Shown here: piece after piece, positions 33,405 through 36,996 of the stretch
How positions within the stretch are numbered: position 1 is the stretch's first letter
Layout of the letters: each line of letters begins with the position of its first letter
From: Verrucomicrobiaceae bacterium UBA7681
GTDB lineage: Bacteria > Verrucomicrobiota > Verrucomicrobiia > Verrucomicrobiales > Verrucomicrobiaceae
DNA length: 36,996 nt
Direction of reading: 5' to 3'
Assembly: GCA_002482965.1 (NCBI GenBank)
Contig: DLGZ01000059.1
Location: 135,270-172,265 of the forward strand
Notes under the pieces: generated by a model
The model's input: only the letters and a program-made list of their open reading frames with translations
Told to the model about the DNA's origin: nothing
The model's database searches: none
Made by a program: the position numbers and the translations under genes

Positions 33405-34547
33405 TCAGTTGGCGGTGCGTTTGCGGTAGATGATGCGGGCCTGCGGTTGTTGATCGCGACAGAGAGATTTGCGAAGGTGGAGGCCCGGGGCTGTCGTCTT
33501 GTCAGTGATGGGATCGACGTTGCCGCTGAAGCTGAGATCGTAGGTGGCGGGCAGCTGTACATTCCAGTCGATCTGTTTGGCAAACAGCGGTGTCTGCGGC
33601 AGTGCGAGATCGAGTTCGCCCTCAGCGATCTGCAAAGGTGTGAGCATGGCGGTGAAGGAGAGTTTCACCTCCGATTCCGCGCCATCAGTGGCGGGATCAT
33701 CGAGTGGAATCTCCAAGCGATTGCCTTCACCGACTGTGGGCCGCACGGGATCGCCATTCACATGGCACTGGAGCAACTTGGCAGACTCTGGGAGCTGCAG
33801 CATGAATCTGGCGGGGTGATCGTGACGCACAGTGATCGTGCCTTCAGTCAGTGCGGAGCCATCGCGAACGACCTGCGTGGTGTAGATTGCCATGGAGACA
33901 ATGGCGTCGTCCGTAAGACTGGCGATCGGCGACTGCGCGGCCTTGCGCGCATCTTCGAACGTGAATGTAACCTCGCCACCCTGCGCCGGAAGCGCAGCGA
34001 GTCCTGCGCTGTTGAGGGTTTGAGACGTGGTGCCATGTTGCAAACGCAGGACTTTGCCTTCGGGGAGTTCCTTGACATCAATCGAAGCAATGGGTGAGGC
34101 GGCGAGATGCAGCGTGGTCCCCTGCCCTGCTTTGGCAAGCGCGAAGGTCAGCTTCACATTCTGCGCACCGGCTTTGTCGGTGATCACGCAAAGGCTGTCG
34201 TCAACGACGACGAGACGCGCATCCTTGGGCTCCACGCTGAGTACGCCAGCAGCAGCGCCAGCCAGAGGAACCCTGTGCCACTCACCGTCGAAGTTCTCCA
34301 CCTGCATCTCGGCGGTGAGGGTCTCGGCGTGCGGATCGAGATGATACAGCGCGGAGAGCAGCGCCGCAGGAATGGGTGGCAGCGGTTTCAGCGCGGGCGG
34401 TGGCGGCTCCTTCGGCAGCGTGGCCGCGACGAGCCGTTTCAATTCACCGTAGGTGATGCGCACCTCGCTCTCATCGAGCGTTGCATTGGTAATGGACTGA
34501 CCCAGCAGAGTGCTGGTTCCGATCAGGAGAAGAATGAGTGGTTTCAT
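33405..34547 (-). CDS. Secreted beta-rich protein, new CreD operon partner
   Basis: A 380-aa protein with signal peptide MKPLILLLIGTSTLLG. The mature part has a Pro-rich patch (about 47-58: PPPPALKPLPPIPAALL), then repeated beta-strand blocks such as HRVPLAGAAAGVLSVEPKDARLVVVDD, VKLTFALAKAGQGTTLHLA, and later RFMLQLPESAKLLQCHVNGDPVRP and LSFTAMLTPLQIAEGELDLALPQTP. I recognise no named family. It is the first gene of an operon with the CreD-like gene. The CreB-type array ends only 23 nt before its ATG, so the transcript may be leaderless or start extremely close to the ATG. A role with CreD at the envelope is inference from operon context. Confidence 0.75.
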   Translation of the reverse strand: MKPLILLLIGTSTLLGQSITNATLDESEVRITYGELKRLVAATLPKEPPPPALKPLPPIPAALLSALYHLDPHAETLTAEMQVENFDGEWHRVPLAGAAAGVLSVEPKDARLVVVDDSLCVITDKAGAQNVKLTFALAKAGQGTTLHLAASPIASIDVKELPEGKVLRLQHGTTSQTLNSAGLAALPAQGGEVTFTFEDARKAAQSPIASLTDDAIVSMAIYTTQVVRDGSALTEGTITVRHDHPARFMLQLPESAKLLQCHVNGDPVRPTVGEGNRLEIPLDDPATDGAESEVKLSFTAMLTPLQIAEGELDLALPQTPLFAKQIDWNVQLPATYDLSFSGNVDPITDKTTAPGLHLRKSLCRDQQPQARIIYRKRTAN

Positions 34548-34570
34548 CGACGCCCAAACTCAAAAGCAGC

Positions 34571-34608
34571 GTGAAACCTTGATGAAGCGCAAATGAAATG
34601 GCAGTGAA
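34571..34608 (-). promoter_or_regulatory. Four-unit CreB-type operator array upstream of the CreD-like operon
   Basis: Pentamers GTGAA, ATGAA, ATGAA, GTGAA on the plus strand start at 34571, 34582, 34593 and 34604, again exactly 11 bp apart. A 24-nt stretch (34563-34586) is identical to 31694-31717 before creB. On the coding strand the outer units are TTCAC, matching the E. coli cre tag half-site. Only 23 nt separate the array from the start codon of the first gene. Confidence 0.85.
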
Positions 34609-34709
34609 AAAGCACTTCCGAGCTTTAGCTCGTTCCCAAGAACCGTCGCACACCGATACGCCAGCGAAAAGCTTACCGCACATCGCAGGCCCCAAGCACG
34701 TTGTGTAGT

Positions 34710-34725
34710 ACCGGCTTCAGCCGGT
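34710..34725. repeat. ACCGGC-TTCA-GCCGGT hairpin
   Basis: A perfect 6-bp stem with TTCA loop. The surrounding TAGTACCGGCTTCAGCCGGT matches 21441-21460 at 18 of 20 positions; the other copy has changes that weaken the stem. It is likely a dispersed intergenic repeat. Confidence 0.65.
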
Positions 34726-34873
34726 TCCGGACAGCGCAACCAGACCCGCTTGCCGTGCAGCAAATCCAGCACCACACAACATCTCCGGAGAGCGAAAACA
34801 CATCCCACAAATTCACCTTCACCGTAAAGAAAGGCGCAGAGCATCAGCGTTGGTTTCCATCTTCTCCACCCTC

Positions 34874-36996
34874 ATGCCAAGACTCATCCTGCCTCTTCTC
34901 ATTTGCAGCAGCCTTTTAAATGCTGTGGAAGTGCCACCCGCATTACGTGACTTCCCTCTGCCTGACGCCGCAAAACTGCTGGATGATCAAGGCCGCGACA
35001 ATGGCGTACGCTTTGTCGATCTGAATTGCGACGGCCATGAGGACATCGTGCTTTCCAATGCGCGTGAATATGGCGTGTTTCTCTTCGTGCCAAAGGAACG
35101 GGCCAAAAAAGGTCTGCAATGGAACGAAGGCTGGTCACAGGTCATGCGCGAGGGCAAAGCAGGAGATGCGAACAGCCTGCCTCTCATCGTGCGTGCAGAT
35201 GGCAGCGAAATGGGCGTCTCCTTTCACGATGGCGCGATGTGGAGCGGAGCCAAGCAAATGCCGTTTGCCGAACTGCTCAAAGTCCCAGGACCTGCCCCCA
35301 AGTCGCCGCAGGAATCACTCAAAGCGCTGCACGTAAAGCCAGGATTTGAGGCCATGCTGGTGGCCGCTGAACCTCTTGTTCAAGATCCGGTGTTCATCGA
35401 CTGGGACGCGAAAGGCCGCATGTGGGTCGTCGAAATGGGAGACTACCCTTTCGCCCCCGGCGAAAAGACCAAAGATGGCAGCATGGGGCAGGACAAGGTT
35501 TCCGAGCTGCAAACGGGGCGTGTGAAGATCCTCGAAGACACGAATGGCGACGGCGTTTACGACAAGTCCACCCTGTTTCTCGACGGTCTGAAACATCCCA
35601 CCGGTCTCGCGCCCTGGAAGAACGGCGTCTTCATCGCCAACATCCCGGACATTTTCTACGCGGAAGACACGGATGGCGATGGCAAGTGCGACAAGCGTGA
35701 AACCTGGTTCACCGGCTTCACCGCAGGCAATCCACAACATCTAGTGAACGGCTTCTGCTGGGGCCTGGACGGTTGGTTCTACGGCGCAAACGGTGACAGC
35801 GGCGGCGACATCACCTGCGTGAAGACAGGGAAGAAGATCGCCCTCGGCACGAATGATTTCCGCTTTGATCCCCGCACCGGCGAATTCGCCCTCGAAGGCG
35901 GGCGCAGCCAGTATGGCAAGTGGCGCGATGATTTTGGCAACTGGTTCGGCAACAACAACAGCACCATCGGCTGGCACTACTGGCTGCCGTTTCGTTACCT
36001 CGAACGTCATCCTGAGGTGGTAGTGAAATCCATCCGCAGCGACATGAATGATGAAAAGCGTCTTTACCCCGCGAGCCCACCCGTGCGGCGCTTCAACCAA
36101 GCCAGCGCGGTCAATACACTCACCTCCGGCTGCTCACCCATGCCCTTTCGTGACAGCACGTTCGGCACCGATGGCGCACAGGTGATGTTCATCTGCGAAC
36201 CGGCGAACAATCTCGTGCATCGCGAAGTGCTGAACTACACCGGCGGCACCATCACCAGCAAACGCCATCCAGACGATGTGAAAAGCGAGTTCATCGCCAG
36301 TGAGGACAACTGGTTCCGCCCCAGCATGGCACGCACAGGACCCGATGGCGCGCTCTACGTGGTAGACATGTACCGGCTCGTGCTGGAACACCCGGAGTGG
36401 ATTCCGGCAGAGATCGCACGCGGGCTGGACCTGCGCGGCGGGGAGGATCGCGGGAGAATCTATCGCATCAGCAAAAGCGGATCGCCCAAAGGCGGCACGC
36501 CCCCCATTGCTACCATGGCATCGTCGAATGGCTGGATGCGCGACACGGCGCAGCGGTTATTGCTTGAGCGGAATGAGACCTCCGAGATCCCAGATTTGAA
36601 ACCCCTCCTCGGCGCCGCGCCGCCTGTGCGAATCCAGGCGGCGTTCACGCTGATGCAACTCGGCGGGATGAGTGCCGACGAAGTGTTTGCTTTGATCAAG
36701 CCACTGGTGCCGCAGGTGCGTGCCGGAGCCCTGACGGCCACGGGCACCAAATCGGATGCGGTGTTCAGTGAGTTTGAGAAGGTGCTGTTGAAGCAGGTGC
36801 CGCAAAAAGCCCCCGGCAAAGTCTTGATGCCGGTGATCACCAACCAGAATCCGAACCGACTGAAGGTAGTGGCCAAATACGTGACGGATGCAGCCAGTCT
36901 CAATGGCGATGCAAAGCGCGGCGAGGCAGTGTTTCAGAAGGTCTGCATGGTATGCCACAAGGTGCGTGAACTCGGTGTGGAAGTGGGCCCCGATCT
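34874..36996 (+). CDS. PVC-type membrane-bound dehydrogenase domain protein with haem motif (partial)
   Basis: The gene is cut by the window end; 707 codons are visible, open throughout. A signal peptide (MPRLILPLLICSSLLNA) precedes a segment like a VCBS/FG-GAP unit (NGVRFVDLNCDGHEDIVLSN). The main domain, a beta-propeller of the Pirellula/Verrucomicrobium dehydrogenase type, starts near residue 155 (KPGFEAMLVAAEPLVQDPVFIDWDAKGRMWVVEM). It has further repeats such as VKILEDTNGDGVYDKSTLFLDGL and CWGLDGWFYGANGD. A helical HEAT-like part follows (about 560-640), then a cytochrome c start with GEAVFQKVCMVCHK (CxxCH). By family knowledge it is a periplasmic sugar or alcohol dehydrogenase-like protein; the substrate is unknown. 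No ribosome-binding site is evident. Confidence 0.88.
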   Translation, partial: MPRLILPLLICSSLLNAVEVPPALRDFPLPDAAKLLDDQGRDNGVRFVDLNCDGHEDIVLSNAREYGVFLFVPKERAKKGLQWNEGWSQVMREGKAGDANSLPLIVRADGSEMGVSFHDGAMWSGAKQMPFAELLKVPGPAPKSPQESLKALHVKPGFEAMLVAAEPLVQDPVFIDWDAKGRMWVVEMGDYPFAPGEKTKDGSMGQDKVSELQTGRVKILEDTNGDGVYDKSTLFLDGLKHPTGLAPWKNGVFIANIPDIFYAEDTDGDGKCDKRETWFTGFTAGNPQHLVNGFCWGLDGWFYGANGDSGGDITCVKTGKKIALGTNDFRFDPRTGEFALEGGRSQYGKWRDDFGNWFGNNNSTIGWHYWLPFRYLERHPEVVVKSIRSDMNDEKRLYPASPPVRRFNQASAVNTLTSGCSPMPFRDSTFGTDGAQVMFICEPANNLVHREVLNYTGGTITSKRHPDDVKSEFIASEDNWFRPSMARTGPDGALYVVDMYRLVLEHPEWIPAEIARGLDLRGGEDRGRIYRISKSGSPKGGTPPIATMASSNGWMRDTAQRLLLERNETSEIPDLKPLLGAAPPVRIQAAFTLMQLGGMSADEVFALIKPLVPQVRAGALTATGTKSDAVFSEFEKVLLKQVPQKAPGKVLMPVITNQNPNRLKVVAKYVTDAASLNGDAKRGEAVFQKVCMVCHKVRELGVEVGPD

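Larger units (their letters stand above)
34548..34873. other. Non-coding interval with operator array and hairpin
   Basis: The interval between the divergent secreted-protein gene and the dehydrogenase-type gene carries the CreB-type array (34571-34608) and a perfect hairpin ACCGGC-TTCA-GCCGGT (34710-34725). The latter belongs to the dispersed family seen at 21441-21460. No gene is supported. The array could also affect the plus-strand gene at 34874, about 265 nt away. Confidence 0.6.

Noticed and set aside
1..36996. CRISPR array, prophage or integrative element
   Set aside because: No regularly spaced long direct repeats, no integrase, phage structural genes or tRNA-end duplication were seen. 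The RAYT is the only transposase-like gene.

Overview
The window looks like chromosome of a Verrucomicrobium-like member of the PVC group. The evidence is family content. It carries a DUF1549/DUF1553 haem protein with LamG and PSCyt1-type segments, a Tat-exported DUF1501 protein, a double DUF1080 protein, and a Pirellula/Verrucomicrobium-type membrane-bound dehydrogenase domain protein with a C-terminal CxxCH. It also has many two-component systems, few clear Shine-Dalgarno sites, and many short dispersed palindromes between genes. The exact genus (for example Prosthecobacter) is inference. No rRNA, CRISPR array, prophage or plasmid backbone is visible. One tRNA-Pro(TGG) gene is present.

Layout. 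At 0.1-3.3 kb are a secreted orphan, a lipase maturation factor homologue and a two-gene unit of a 75-aa protein plus a zeta-toxin-like kinase. At 3.5-4.9 kb are tRNA-Pro, a YbjN-family protein and a membrane protein with a PH-like domain. At 4.9-7.9 kb are a NarL-type sensor kinase with a large exported sensor region and its LuxR-type regulator. At 7.9-11.8 kb a tiny minus-strand gene lies back to back with the large DUF1549/DUF1553 haem protein. At 11.9-18.5 kb a LytS/LytTR-type two-component pair diverges from a four-gene TolC-MacA-MacB-like tripartite efflux operon. At 18.7-19.9 kb are an addiction-module-like protein, structured repeat DNA and a small orphan. At 20.0-28.2 kb are DUF1501, DUF1080, prolyl oligopeptidase, a HerA-like ATPase and a REP-associated tyrosine transposase (RAYT) flanked by REP-like palindromes. 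At 28.2-34.5 kb, all on the minus strand, are a secreted protein, a CreD-like membrane protein, CreB, CreC and a flavodoxin-less sulfite-reductase-type flavoprotein. At 34.9 kb to the end is a truncated dehydrogenase-domain/cytochrome protein.

How the genes work together. The most informative structure is regulatory. The DNA upstream of creB and upstream of the secreted-protein/creD-like operon carries near-identical arrays of four (A/G)TGAA pentamers spaced exactly 11 bp apart. On the coding strand these read TTCA(T/C)-N6-TTCA(T/C), a doubled version of the cre tag (TTCAC-N6-TTCAC) known for E. coli CreB. This supports an autoregulated CreBC regulon that includes CreD and a new secreted partner. 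Other layered signals are a dispersed 7-nt-period repeat (CATTCNN) at gene starts, one copy of which is translated as part of a signal peptide; a RAYT with candidate substrate palindromes; a GAAA-loop hairpin element shared by the separated DUF1549/1553 and DUF1501 genes; and a 20-bp-period direct repeat between the LytTR system and the efflux operon.

Functions are assigned by reading motifs in the translations. No database search was run, and start codons are often uncertain because Shine-Dalgarno signals are scarce.
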